DNA from: a virus
Length of the DNA: 37,754 nt
IMG/VR virus record: IMGVR_UViG_3300045049_000023
Location: 1-37,754 of that record
Direction: 5' to 3' (one strand)
The translations under genes were made by a program, and so were the position numbers. Below the pieces are notes generated by a model that was given only the letters and a program-made list of their open reading frames with translations, was not told the DNA's origin and did no database searches. Shown here in pieces: positions 12,488 to 21,207 of this stretch. Position 1 is the stretch's first letter, and every line of letters starts with the position of its first letter.

Positions 12488-12816
12488 TCCTCCTTCTTGT
12501 CAGCAGGTGCGGGGAACCTGGACTGGAAGAAGCCCTCCAGCTGGAACAGTGCGCGGCTGCCCATGTGGCCGGCGATGCCGACGAAAGCCGCGGTTGCCGT
12601 CGGCGCGAAGCCCGACCACTCGCATAGGTAGAAGGTCAGCACGCCGGCAAACGCCGAGGTGAATATCTCGCCCGCCAGTTCCACGAAATTGAAGGCCCTG
12701 GCATGCCCCGTCTTCACCTTGCGGATGAATGAAACGACACCGCCAAGGGAGGACAACCCGAACACCCAGGCATAGGTGAGCCAGGTGTAGGTTTCCGGTG
12801 ATTTCTCAGGTGACAT
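12484..12816 (-). CDS. Holin-like membrane protein (110 aa)
   Basis: Three hydrophobic segments are visible: TYAWVFGLSSLGGVVSFI, then VELAGEIFTSAFAGVLTFYL, then APTATAAFVGIAGHMGSRAL, followed by a charged tail ending PADKKED. The pattern resembles LydA/P2-type class I holins. It is the first gene of the lysis cassette (holin, second holin-like protein, lysozyme). The gene starts some 30 bases downstream of a minus-strand hairpin terminator, so it needs readthrough or its own promoter. No spanin gene is recognisable nearby. Confidence 0.7.
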   Translation of the reverse strand: MSPEKSPETYTWLTYAWVFGLSSLGGVVSFIRKVKTGHARAFNFVELAGEIFTSAFAGVLTFYLCEWSGFAPTATAAFVGIAGHMGSRALFQLEGFFQSRFPAPADKKED

Positions 12817-12845
12817 GGCTTAGGCCTTTCTTGTTGTTGAGGACG

Positions 12846-12869
12846 AAAAAAACCCGCGCGAGGCGGGTT
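12846..12869 (-). terminator. Hairpin terminator between virion and lysis genes
   Basis: On the minus strand AACCCGC, loop, GCGGGTT (12851-12869) is followed by a run of seven T (12846-12852 as A on the plus strand, overlapping the stem base). This is a standard intrinsic terminator for transcription leaving the virion operon. Lysis genes start just downstream, so antitermination is implied. Confidence 0.8.
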
Positions 12870-12903
12870 GGCTATAATTCGGGAAACTACTCAGGAGACG
12901 GGC

Positions 12904-12993
12904 ATGGGAATCACAGAATTCATGCTTTGGAAGTTCATCGCCATTTGCGTGATTGCCTTCTTCTACCGTCTTTTCACTCGTCCGCGCCGATAG
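12904..12993 (+). CDS. Tiny membrane protein on opposite strand (29 aa)
   Basis: ATG 12904 follows CAGGAGACGGGC, a strong ribosome site, and encodes 29 residues: GITEFMLWKFIAICVIAFFY followed by a basic tail (RLFTRPRR), a single membrane helix with positive-inside end. TATAAT at 12873-12878 lies about 25 bases upstream, though no matching -35 is evident. It runs against the late genes and overlaps the 3' end of the ejection protein gene by 20 bases. The placement, with own signals and opposite strand, suggests a gene expressed in the lysogen. Confidence 0.6.
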   Translation: MGITEFMLWKFIAICVIAFFYRLFTRPRR

Positions 12994-14548
12994 CGATTGC
13001 GCTGTTTCGGATCAACGGATTATTCGCCGCCCCCTGCAGCATTAAGGACACATTTGGCGTCGCATTTGCTGCCCTGTTGATCGCTCGCGCCGCCAAGGCT
13101 TTGAACGCCGCGCTACGGTCCGCCATGAACGCAGCCCATGAAAGCGGACTGGAGGCCAGCGCAGCAAGCCCCATCGGGTTCTTGTTCATTTCCATTAACG
13201 CCCGTCGCTCTGCGACGCTCAATGTCGAGATCAGCCGCGACTCTTCCGCGTTCAATCCCTGAACACCTGGAACTGCTTGGGCAATCTCTTCTTTCAAGCC
13301 CCGAGCAAGGCCTTTTTGTGCCTCTGTCGTAGCCGACCCAGCCTCTCCGTATTTGCCGGCCAAGATCTTGTAAGTACCCTGCTTCATCGACTGCGCGGCT
13401 TGGACAGGTATGTCAGCACCTGGATAGCTCGGATGGTTCATGAACTCATCAGCCACGTTGCGGATAGCGGCAAGATCGGATGTCGGCGCAACCTGATTCG
13501 AGAATCGTTGCTCCACGTCTCCGAGACGCCCTACAACGGCCTGCTTGCTGATATTCGCCCCCGAATTGCTGATCTTGTCTGCAATCTGGGTATTTATGTC
13601 GTTGATCAGTCCCCGGATCTTCTCAACGCCGGCTTTCGTCGGATTGACTCCGTAGTCGAGCAGAGTCCTGACCGCCGTTGCCGCATCTCCGCTCTTGAGT
13701 TGCTGGATCGTCGGCTTGACGGCGCTTTGCATCAGTTTCTCGGCCGCATTTGTTGCGACATTCCCCACCCCATCAGCAAGAAGTCCGGTAGCCTTAACGG
13801 CGCCTGGCAAAGCAGCGCCCAGCAAGCCGCCGGTGGCGGCATCTTCGGGATTGACTGCGCCAACGGAGAGCAATCCATTGATGCCGCCACCGGCAGCGCG
13901 GATGCCTGCATCGGCAATCTTGCCTGATATTGTCGTGGCCGCTGGGGCGCCTGTGGAAAAACCGCCGCTTTCGATGGAAGAAATAAGGCGAGGCGCAGCG
14001 GTTGAAAGACCCGGCACGAGTCGCAGGCCATTCGCAACGAGACCGCCCATTCCGGCAGTCCCGGCCACTTCCCCTGCCAGCTTACCGCCTTTGAACAGCA
14101 TAGAATCAGGCTCTGCCCCCATGGTCTGAAGCCCGGCATCCATGTCCGCGCGCCGCTGGCGATTAGATTCCAGCGACAGCCCTTTCCCAGCCATGGCGTC
14201 CTTGACCATGTCGTACGGTGCGAGGATGGTTGCCCCGATGGAGCCAGCGCCACGCACCGCGCCGGCGGCAATGTTGCCAACACCCTGTTTCACATCACCA
14301 ATAAACGAAGTTTCCTTTTGTGGCGGCAGAAGCTCTTTGCCGCTGGCACGAGCAGATAGGAGATTGTCGATGTCATCGGCCTGCGGATCGGTCGAGGCTA
14401 CGCCGTTCGTCTCGATGCGCGGTGCATTGACATACTTTGCCTGTTCTTCAGGCGTCAACGGACCTTCTGAATAAACATAGCCCCGCTGCGCAGATTGCGC
14501 AGGGAGCGTGGCGGCACGCTGGGCCAGCAATGCGTCCAGATCATCCAT
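12974..14548 (-). CDS. Internal virion / DNA ejection protein candidate (524 aa)
   Basis: The 524-residue protein begins MDDLDALLAQRAATLPAQS and carries a long central region rich in Gly, Ala and small hydrophobics (GNIAAGAVRGAGSIGATILA; GGLLGAALPGAVKATGLLAD), then helical segments (ESRLISTLSVAERRALMEMN). Such composition is typical of proteins that line or leave short-tailed phage particles during DNA ejection. It is coupled to the upstream transglycosylase gene (ATGA overlap at 14548). No catalytic motif is seen. Assignment rests on composition and position after the tail and fibre genes. Confidence 0.6.
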   Translation of the reverse strand: MDDLDALLAQRAATLPAQSAQRGYVYSEGPLTPEEQAKYVNAPRIETNGVASTDPQADDIDNLLSARASGKELLPPQKETSFIGDVKQGVGNIAAGAVRGAGSIGATILAPYDMVKDAMAGKGLSLESNRQRRADMDAGLQTMGAEPDSMLFKGGKLAGEVAGTAGMGGLVANGLRLVPGLSTAAPRLISSIESGGFSTGAPAATTISGKIADAGIRAAGGGINGLLSVGAVNPEDAATGGLLGAALPGAVKATGLLADGVGNVATNAAEKLMQSAVKPTIQQLKSGDAATAVRTLLDYGVNPTKAGVEKIRGLINDINTQIADKISNSGANISKQAVVGRLGDVEQRFSNQVAPTSDLAAIRNVADEFMNHPSYPGADIPVQAAQSMKQGTYKILAGKYGEAGSATTEAQKGLARGLKEEIAQAVPGVQGLNAEESRLISTLSVAERRALMEMNKNPMGLAALASSPLSWAAFMADRSAAFKALAARAINRAANATPNVSLMLQGAANNPLIRNSAIAIGADE

Positions 14549-16482
14549 CAGAAGCCCCCCATTTGACGAATCGCCGCACGCTTAGCGAGTAGCGCCTTTG
14601 CGTCCGCAGGAGACAAATTGCCGACGAATATCTTTTGCTCTTGCGGTGTCATTGCATTGAGCTGGAAGACGCGCGGATCGAAGTTATTCCTCCATGTGCG
14701 CTCGAACTGATCAAGGTTCACTACGTTGCCATTGTTCGCATCCTTCCAGTTTTGCGCTGCATTGATCTTCGCCTGCAACGCAAGTTCGCCAGCCTTGCCC
14801 CACTGCGCCATGGCTTGCAGCGCCTGCGGAAACATCTTGTCGTTCGGGTTCGACTTGCTGAAAGCATCCAATTGCGCATCGGTTCCCGTGCCGCCGGCAG
14901 CCTGCCAGTTACGCTGGGCGTTCTGGTACAGGAATTTGTTCAATTCCTGGAAGTTGGAGACATCGGATTTCATGCCGGGCAGGATGGTGTCGACGCCTGG
15001 AATTCCTGCGAGGTAGCCCTTCACCTTGTTGGTAAATTCCGCGCTCGGGCCCGTCTGTACGCCGTCCTGCGACAGCTTCAGGATGTTGTCGTATACGTTG
15101 ACGCGAGTAGGACTATCCGCCGACAGATTCACGAGGTCGTTGTACCGCTTCGCGTTCGCCGTCGCGAGCGTTTCCTGTGATGCGTTGAAGCCTGGCGCAT
15201 TGCCGGGCCGGATCATCGCGGGCTGTTGCGGCGCCGTGGCCTGACCGCCGGCATTCTTCATCACAGTGTCGACGTAGTTCCGCGTCTCAGCAGGAAGCTT
15301 GTTCCAGTCCGCGCCCGATTTCAGCCACAGATCCACATTGCCCGGCCCCCAGTTGTAGGCCGCCAGTGCAATCTTGTCGTCGCCGTACTTCTGGCGAAGC
15401 TGCCCAAGGTAACTCACGCCGCCCGCGACATTCTCCACCTTGTCGTTCGGGTTGACGCCCAGCCCTGCGGCAGTCTTCGGCATGAGTTGCGTCGTACCAA
15501 TCGCACCTTTCGGGCTGACTGCGCTCTGATTGCCGCCACTCTCTGCGCCGATCATGGACGGCACGAGGCCGGACGGTGCACCACCTGCCGGAACCTGCGG
15601 AGCGCCGACAGTGCCGGGAGGGACGCCGAGGAAGTATGCCGGAGCGCCGCTTCCATCGACGCCCTGGCCGAGCGTTCCAAAGGTTTTGCCAAGAGCGGTA
15701 GCAGTCGCCATGCCCTGCGTCACGTCCGTAGCTCCGGGAATGCCCTTGATTCCAGTCACATTGCCGTTCTCGTCAAAGATCGGCATGCCTCCGTCCGGGA
15801 TGTGCGGATTGTATGCGAGCACCTTGGACGGATTGAGCGGATCGCGGATGATCGAGCCGGGCCGAGCGTTCACAGGAGCGATGTAGTTCAGCTTTGAGAC
15901 TTGCTGCTGCATGAGCTGGCGACCCATTGGCGAATTCGGATCAATGCCGGATTGCTGCAACTGCTTGGCAAAGTCCGTAGGCGAACTGTTCTTGAACATC
16001 CATTCGCCAATGTTCTTGCCATCGTTGAACGCCAGATCGCTGGCGATCGCCTGACGCGGTACGCCAGAAAGGCCAATGCCACCAGCGGATGGTCCCGTCG
16101 GCAATTGATCCATGCGCGCCGCGTTCGTCACGGTCGGCCCGATGTCGCCAACGGCTGCACCCTGGCCGAGAGCTTGTGTTGCCGCCGACGGCTGCGCGCC
16201 GCCACCAGTCCCGGAAAGCTGCTCGAGCATATTGTTGACGAGCGTATTCTTCCGCGTCGCCTGCGCGATCTGCTGCTTGAGCAAGTCCATCTGCATGGCT
16301 TCGCGCTGCTGGTCGAGTGCCGACTTGCGCCCGGCCTGCATGCCTTGGAAGCCTGCCGCCAGCGCCTGGCCGAGGCTGACCGGGCGCGTAGATGGCCCGG
16401 AAGCGGCGAGCAGCCCTGTCGAAAGGCCGAGCAGCCCAGCAGATTGCGGATCGTCGAAATTGATGTCGAAAAGTCCAGGCAT
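14548..16482 (-). CDS. Internal virion protein with lytic transglycosylase domain
   Basis: Residues about 305-410 of 644 form an SLT lytic transglycosylase domain: MIGAESGGNQSAVSPKGA contains the catalytic Glu, followed by GTTQLMPKTAAGLGV and ALAAYNWGPGNVDLW. The N-terminal 200 residues are helical and Gln-rich (DLLKQQIAQATRKNTLVNNM), and the C-terminus is helical. In short-tailed phages such proteins are packaged and locally open peptidoglycan for DNA entry. It lies between two other large internal or tail proteins, all co-transcribed. Start ATG 16482 follows the previous stop by about a dozen bases. Confidence 0.85.
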   Translation of the reverse strand: MPGLFDINFDDPQSAGLLGLSTGLLAASGPSTRPVSLGQALAAGFQGMQAGRKSALDQQREAMQMDLLKQQIAQATRKNTLVNNMLEQLSGTGGGAQPSAATQALGQGAAVGDIGPTVTNAARMDQLPTGPSAGGIGLSGVPRQAIASDLAFNDGKNIGEWMFKNSSPTDFAKQLQQSGIDPNSPMGRQLMQQQVSKLNYIAPVNARPGSIIRDPLNPSKVLAYNPHIPDGGMPIFDENGNVTGIKGIPGATDVTQGMATATALGKTFGTLGQGVDGSGAPAYFLGVPPGTVGAPQVPAGGAPSGLVPSMIGAESGGNQSAVSPKGAIGTTQLMPKTAAGLGVNPNDKVENVAGGVSYLGQLRQKYGDDKIALAAYNWGPGNVDLWLKSGADWNKLPAETRNYVDTVMKNAGGQATAPQQPAMIRPGNAPGFNASQETLATANAKRYNDLVNLSADSPTRVNVYDNILKLSQDGVQTGPSAEFTNKVKGYLAGIPGVDTILPGMKSDVSNFQELNKFLYQNAQRNWQAAGGTGTDAQLDAFSKSNPNDKMFPQALQAMAQWGKAGELALQAKINAAQNWKDANNGNVVNLDQFERTWRNNFDPRVFQLNAMTPQEQKIFVGNLSPADAKALLAKRAAIRQMGGF

Positions 16483-16494
16483 TTGATGCTCCGA

Positions 16495-18330
16495 TTAGGA
16501 AGTGCTCTTCGTGTTGTTCAGCAGGTTGTAGATGTTCGCGCCCAGCAGTCCGCCGCCGAGAATGTTGCCGGTGGTGTTCTGGTATAGCGGCGTGTTGGTC
16601 GACGAACTGCCCCCGAGCCCCGTATATCCCCCCAGCAGCCCCGACACCTTACCGATCTTGTTCAGCCCGTATGCGTCCTGATTGGTGCCGATGCCGTAGG
16701 TCTGCCCGAGCAGGCCGCCGTTGGCGTTCAGGCCGGCGACAGTGCGATTCGTGTTGAGCTGATCCGTCTGCAACTGCAGCGCCGGGTTCAGCGTATTCAC
16801 TTCCTGCTGGAAGCCGGAATTCGTCTTGTTGGCATCCTGCTGGAACGAGGCGTTTTGGCCTGCGACGCCGTACTGCTGGCCGCTCAGGCCGGTGAGCGCG
16901 GAGAGCGCGCGGCTGCGGTCGGAATCGTAAGCGCCTGCCATGGCGGACGCGCCGGCATCGACGGCATCCTGCCCGACTTGCGACGCTGCGCGCCCCATCT
17001 GCGTGCTGAAATCGTTGATCGCCCTGCCTTCGGCGATGCCTTGGCGGCTCGAACCCATCGCGCCATTGACGATCGCGCCGCTGCGGATACCGGGAAGGAC
17101 GTTCTCCAGCAGGTTGCGCGTGGCATCGGTCTGCAGGTTCTGGAATGCCGTCGTGCCCTGGTGGATGCCTTTCTGCAGCGCCTGCAGCAGATAGGGATTG
17201 CTGCCTGGGGCGCCATAGATCATGTCCCCGTAGGCTGGTGCCAGGCCAATACCGTTCTGCCCGGGCGCATTCACCTGAGCGGCGTCCATCTTCGCCGCCG
17301 TCGCCTGCGGTGCGTAGATGCCGCCGTTCATTAGGCCGTTGGCGGCGGCATACATGTTGTCAATGCTCTGCTTGCCGTTCTGGCCGAGCCACACGTTCGA
17401 CAGGTTGCCGAAGGCGCCCAGCGCGGAATCCTGCGGCGTATCCATCGCGCCGGTAATGCGCGACAGGAAGCCGTTATTGCCGTTCGGGCCGTACAGGATC
17501 GACGCCATGCGCGGGTCGATCTGCTGCTGCGTCGTGATGGTCTGGTCGCCAACCTTGCTTGTACCGTTGATGCCGCCGAGCAGGCCGCCAATGATGGCGC
17601 TGCCGGCTTTGCTGGTAAGCGTATCCTTCAAGCCGGAAGGAATAGAACTGAGAAGATCGTCGAAGATACCCATGCCTGCTCCATAGTTTGCTGCGCCCGC
17701 TCCCGATGCGGCCAGAGAACCAGCCGATCCGATGCCGCCTGCGCCTGTAATTCCCATGCCAGCAGGATCAAAGCCTGCTGCGCTCAATTCCGCTGCCGAT
17801 GGGATGGAGAAACCACCTCCAGCGGCAGGGACAATTGCGCCCCCGCCCGATGCCGCAGTCCCGAGCGCACTACCGCCGCTGGAAAGCGCAGCCGTGCCGC
17901 CGTAGCCTTCCGGCAGGAATCCAGAGCCGCCGATGCCCATGTCCATGGCGCCGGTTCCAACGCCTGCGCCGGCCGATTCCATGCCCGGGATGTAACCGGT
18001 CCCGATTCCTGCGGTAATCGCCGCCGCTGCCAGCGCGCCGAGCGTGTCTGCACTCATGCCGCCATGCGATACCTGATACTGCGACCATCCGCCGGGGCTG
18101 CCGATGTAGTTATAGACCGGTGCGTTGCCTGTGGCCGCGTATGCGGCCCGGCTCTCCGGATCTTGAAACAGGACGGTCCCGTTCGGATCGCGCGATACCA
18201 TGCCAATGCCAGGCACATTGAATTCCGAATAGCCATCGTGATGCTCGTCCGTGAATCGCCCCGCGTCCAAGCCGGCTAGGATGTTGTTCCAGCCGTAGTT
18301 ATTCAAAAGCGTTGCGTAATCGGTTGCCAT
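16495..18330 (-). CDS. Large Gly/Ala-rich virion protein (611 aa)
   Basis: The product begins ATDYATLLNNYGWNNILAGL and is dominated by Gly, Ala, Ser and Asn, with low-complexity stretches (GGSGFLPEGYGGTAALSSGG) and hydrophobic Gly-rich helices (TLGALAAAAITAGIGTGYIP). The C-terminal half is Gln/Asn-rich with repeated short patterns (FQQDANKTNSGFQQEVNTLN). It precedes the transglycosylase gene in the virion operon, so it is probably an internal or ejection protein of a short-tailed particle. No domain is recognised; it could also be a tail-tip component. Confidence 0.6.
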   Translation of the reverse strand: MATDYATLLNNYGWNNILAGLDAGRFTDEHHDGYSEFNVPGIGMVSRDPNGTVLFQDPESRAAYAATGNAPVYNYIGSPGGWSQYQVSHGGMSADTLGALAAAAITAGIGTGYIPGMESAGAGVGTGAMDMGIGGSGFLPEGYGGTAALSSGGSALGTAASGGGAIVPAAGGGFSIPSAAELSAAGFDPAGMGITGAGGIGSAGSLAASGAGAANYGAGMGIFDDLLSSIPSGLKDTLTSKAGSAIIGGLLGGINGTSKVGDQTITTQQQIDPRMASILYGPNGNNGFLSRITGAMDTPQDSALGAFGNLSNVWLGQNGKQSIDNMYAAANGLMNGGIYAPQATAAKMDAAQVNAPGQNGIGLAPAYGDMIYGAPGSNPYLLQALQKGIHQGTTAFQNLQTDATRNLLENVLPGIRSGAIVNGAMGSSRQGIAEGRAINDFSTQMGRAASQVGQDAVDAGASAMAGAYDSDRSRALSALTGLSGQQYGVAGQNASFQQDANKTNSGFQQEVNTLNPALQLQTDQLNTNRTVAGLNANGGLLGQTYGIGTNQDAYGLNKIGKVSGLLGGYTGLGGSSSTNTPLYQNTTGNILGGGLLGANIYNLLNNTKSTS

Positions 18331-18339
18331 TTCGATTCC

Positions 18340-18867
18340 TTACAAGGGCTGCGCGATGATGTAGGCCACCGTGCTAGTGTCAGTTGCGCTCGATGATGTG
18401 ATGGTGAAACTCGTGCCGGCGACGCGCGCCGAAACGCGCAAAAAACCGGGTGTGCCGCCGTCGGCGTTCGAGCACAGGAAAATCCTGCTATTGGCCGCCA
18501 CCGACGTATTGCTGACCGTGACGGTGCCCGCCACCAGTGTGGCGGTTCCCATCAGTGCGTTGCTGCCTTCCTTCACGTACAGGCCGGCCGAGGTAAGCAG
18601 CCGCTGCCAAGCAGTCTGGATGTAGGCAAACAGGCTCCGGCCGGCACCGGTAATCGGCGCCCAATTCGTTCCGTCTGCATATCGTAAATCCCCGTCCCGA
18701 GGCTTGGCGAGCGCAACCGTCTGCACGTCGAGATGGCCGGCGGCCAGTTGCTGCACGGCGACGCTGATCTTCGTGAATTCCTCGCGCAGGTAGCGCTGCA
18801 GCTGCTCGGGATCGCGCGGCGGCTCCCCGGGGGCGTAGCCGATTGAGCTGATAGAGGTTGTGCGCAT
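18340..18867 (-). CDS. Virion structural protein (175 aa)
   Basis: The N-terminus has APGEPPRDPEQLQRYLREEF, then a helical segment, then GDLRYADGTNWAPITGAGRS, a pattern common in phage tail and fibre-associated proteins. The C-terminal 70 residues are Ser/Thr/Val-rich and look like a beta sandwich (ATLVAGTVTVSNTSVAANSR; VAGTSFTITSSSATDTSTVA), similar in style to the 99-residue protein at 24062-24361. Likely a tail or fibre attachment component; the exact role is unknown. It lies immediately after the 518-residue tail protein in transcription order. Confidence 0.6.
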   Translation of the reverse strand: MRTTSISSIGYAPGEPPRDPEQLQRYLREEFTKISVAVQQLAAGHLDVQTVALAKPRDGDLRYADGTNWAPITGAGRSLFAYIQTAWQRLLTSAGLYVKEGSNALMGTATLVAGTVTVSNTSVAANSRIFLCSNADGGTPGFLRVSARVAGTSFTITSSSATDTSTVAYIIAQPL

Positions 18868-20424
18868 TTAGAACCACCCCGTTATTTCGACTTCAGCATC
18901 AAGGGAGTCCATCCGCCATTGGAATGCCGTGCCGCTCTCGATGCGGATTGCCGGGTAGCGGAACTCGACCATGCACTCATTGTTCACGGTGGTGCCGATG
19001 GTGTGCGTCATCGTGGCGGTATAGGTCGGATCAGCATACGGGTCTGTGTCATGGCCGCCCACCTTGATAATCACCGTGTCGCCGTTGTTGCCGGTGATGC
19101 GCGGCCGCACCGACTTGATCAACTTCATGTGCTCATCGTCATCCAGCCCGAGCCCGCGGCGCTCGAGATAAGCGCTTGGCTGGGTGCCGTTGAATGATGC
19201 GGAGCCGTCCAGCAGGTACAGCTTGACGTCCGTGCTGGCCATGATCACGCGGGCGGTGTCCGGCGTGTATTCCGGGCCGTTCCAGGCGGTGAGATCAGCC
19301 TTCCAAGGGTCGTTGTCCGCCGCCCAGGTGCCGGCAAGCGAGATGTCGACCGGCCCGCATGCCGCATGATTCAGGTTCGGCAGCGACCGAAAGCTGACCG
19401 TCTCGTCGACGTAGTTGTAGACCACGGCCTTGTTGCATACCGATGAGCCGATCGAAGGGTAGCAAATGAAAATCTCGTTCAGGAACGGGTTCTTGAACAC
19501 GAACACCAGCCCCTTGTTCGAGGCGTCGATGTCCTGGAAAAAGAAGCGCCGCGCCTTCTTGTCGAGCACTGACTTGGCGGTATAGCCGTCATGCACCACG
19601 ATGTCGGACGAGGTAACAGCCAGGTGCAGGCCGTCGAACTCCACCGCGCAGTTCCGGTTCAGCAAGCCCGTCATGCCGAAAATCTGCTTGTTCGATAGCA
19701 CGAAGACGCCGCCGACGTAATCGATGCGATGCGCCGAGTTCTCCTTGTAGACGATGAAGCTGTCTTTCAGCTCCAGGCCGTCCACAATCTGGCCCTGCCC
19801 CTGCATGATCGGCATTTCGCCGGCATCCTTGGTCGTGTCGGTGTTATCCCACGACGTCGGCAGCGTGCCCGGGTCAGCGGGATGCGACCACTTGACCATG
19901 TGCGGGTAGCTGGTGCCGGACTTCGTGACATTCAGTGCGATCAGGAAGTTCTTGAACGAGCGGAGCGCCTTGCAATAGGTATTGGCCGGCCAGTTCGACA
20001 GGTCGACGAACTTGTGCGACAGGTTCAAGTCCCAATACATCGGGTAGGTCGAAGTGTCCCCAGTGTTGAAGATCGGGATCCCACCGAAATTGCATGCCGT
20101 CCAGGCGTTTACCACTCCCGTGCGCGGCGTTGCGTGCGTGATGTCGGTATGCACGGCCGTGCCGCTCGCCGCCGATACCGCGTAGGAGTTCGCCGCCGTC
20201 ATGTAGAGCCAGTACCGCACGCCGGCCACGTCCACCGGCATCACATGCTGCGGCGCTGCGCTGGGGCTGGCAAACACCTCTGTATGCCCATAGAACTGAT
20301 ACGCCGAGCCGTCGAGGAAGCGGATATTGCTGGCATCCGTCCAAGCGCCGAATGGCAACTCATGCGCGGACAGGTCTTTGATGACCCCCAGCGCGCCGGC
20401 ATTTTTCATGCGAAGGAACGGCAT
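18868..20424 (-). CDS. Tail hub/stabilisation-like protein (518 aa)
   Basis: The sequence is beta-rich with repeated Trp/Tyr-containing strands spaced as in a propeller (FLDGSAYQFYGHTEVF; NAWTACNFGGIPIFNTGDTS; DSFIVYKENSAHRIDYVGGV; RFFFQDIDASNKGLVFVFKN). P22 gp10-type nozzle or head-completion proteins are beta propellers of about this size, and this is my best guess. It lies between the fibre-associated genes and the internal virion proteins. Its start overlaps the stop of the membrane protein gene upstream (TAATG). Function is inferred from fold impression and gene order. Confidence 0.55.
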   Translation of the reverse strand: MPFLRMKNAGALGVIKDLSAHELPFGAWTDASNIRFLDGSAYQFYGHTEVFASPSAAPQHVMPVDVAGVRYWLYMTAANSYAVSAASGTAVHTDITHATPRTGVVNAWTACNFGGIPIFNTGDTSTYPMYWDLNLSHKFVDLSNWPANTYCKALRSFKNFLIALNVTKSGTSYPHMVKWSHPADPGTLPTSWDNTDTTKDAGEMPIMQGQGQIVDGLELKDSFIVYKENSAHRIDYVGGVFVLSNKQIFGMTGLLNRNCAVEFDGLHLAVTSSDIVVHDGYTAKSVLDKKARRFFFQDIDASNKGLVFVFKNPFLNEIFICYPSIGSSVCNKAVVYNYVDETVSFRSLPNLNHAACGPVDISLAGTWAADNDPWKADLTAWNGPEYTPDTARVIMASTDVKLYLLDGSASFNGTQPSAYLERRGLGLDDDEHMKLIKSVRPRITGNNGDTVIIKVGGHDTDPYADPTYTATMTHTIGTTVNNECMVEFRYPAIRIESGTAFQWRMDSLDAEVEITGWF

Positions 20425-20774
20425 TACTCCCTCCGCTTGCAGTGGCAGCCGCGCGGGTCGAACGGATCGAGCAGCGTTGAGCAGAACCAGCGAGCGATGC
20501 GACCACGCCAGCCGTCATCCGAAATCAGGCGTGATAGCCGCGCTGTCACCAGCCATTCACGCGGAACGTCCAGCAGCAGCACCGTCATTACCGTAAGGTT
20601 CACGACCGCATCAAGCAGATACCCAGGAAGCAGCACGCAAAGCGCAAATGCCCGCACCGCGCCAGTCAATGGCGTTATGTCGTCCACGCGCTCCAAGGCC
20701 ATCACAGCCAGGAAATAGACCCAAAGGACATAGAGCGACAGGAAGGCGCCAAGAGCGATCCAAAGCGCGTTCAC
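20424..20774 (-). CDS. Two-helix membrane protein in virion operon (116 aa)
   Basis: GTG 20774 overlaps the preceding stop (GTGA). Two strong hydrophobic segments are present: LWIALGAFLSLYVLWVYFLA and AFALCVLLPGYLLDAVVNLT continuing into MTVLLLD. The C-terminus is basic and ends DPFDPRGCHCKRRE. It is unusual to find a membrane protein in the middle of a tail gene cluster. Options are an envelope protein involved in release or superinfection, or a virion protein acting in DNA entry. No family name can be given with confidence. Confidence 0.6.
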   Translation of the reverse strand: MNALWIALGAFLSLYVLWVYFLAVMALERVDDITPLTGAVRAFALCVLLPGYLLDAVVNLTVMTVLLLDVPREWLVTARLSRLISDDGWRGRIARWFCSTLLDPFDPRGCHCKRRE

Positions 20775-21205
20775 AGCTGCGCCCTCAGTGCGGCAATTTG
20801 GTCGTCCAGCGCCTTGAACTTGACGTAGGCCGGGGTGGTGGAAAGTTCATCGTTGCGAATCTGCTCAACCGTTCGCGGATCATCTGGATTTGCTGCCTTG
20901 ATCATTTCCGCCTTCCTTGTGGCGAGGTCCGACATCGTGACCAAGGCAAGCTCGCGCACGCCACGATTCATTCTTGACACATCCTCAAGCCGGTCAATCT
21001 CGGCTTGTATGGCCGCTTTGCGCTCTTCATCTGTCATGGGCGGCACAGGAGGCGGCACGATCGCCCCGTCCTGAAACAACCATCCGGGGCCACCCCCTTC
21101 GAACGCGAAAAGCTGCGAATCTGGAAACACCGCTTGAACCTTCTCGACGCTCTCGTCCTCGATGGTGTTCACCACCACGCCGTTTTCAATGAAGTGGATT
21201 CGCAT
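20771..21205 (-). CDS. Tail fibre assembly-like protein (144 aa)
   Basis: I start at ATG 21205, three bases past the fibre gene stop; the longer open frame upstream is Arg/Cys-rich and overlaps the fibre gene. The N-terminus (RIHFIENGVVVNTIEDESVE; GGPGWLFQDGAIVPPPVPP) followed by MTDEERKAAIQAEIDRLEDV and a helical end is the plan of phage tail fibre assembly chaperones: a small beta head with a W, a Pro hinge, and a helical tail. Its place directly after a tail fibre gene supports that. Sequence identity to known chaperones is not assessable here. Confidence 0.65.
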   Translation of the reverse strand: MRIHFIENGVVVNTIEDESVEKVQAVFPDSQLFAFEGGGPGWLFQDGAIVPPPVPPMTDEERKAAIQAEIDRLEDVSRMNRGVRELALVTMSDLATRKAEMIKAANPDDPRTVEQIRNDELSTTPAYVKFKALDDQIAALRAQL

Positions 21206-21207
21206 GG

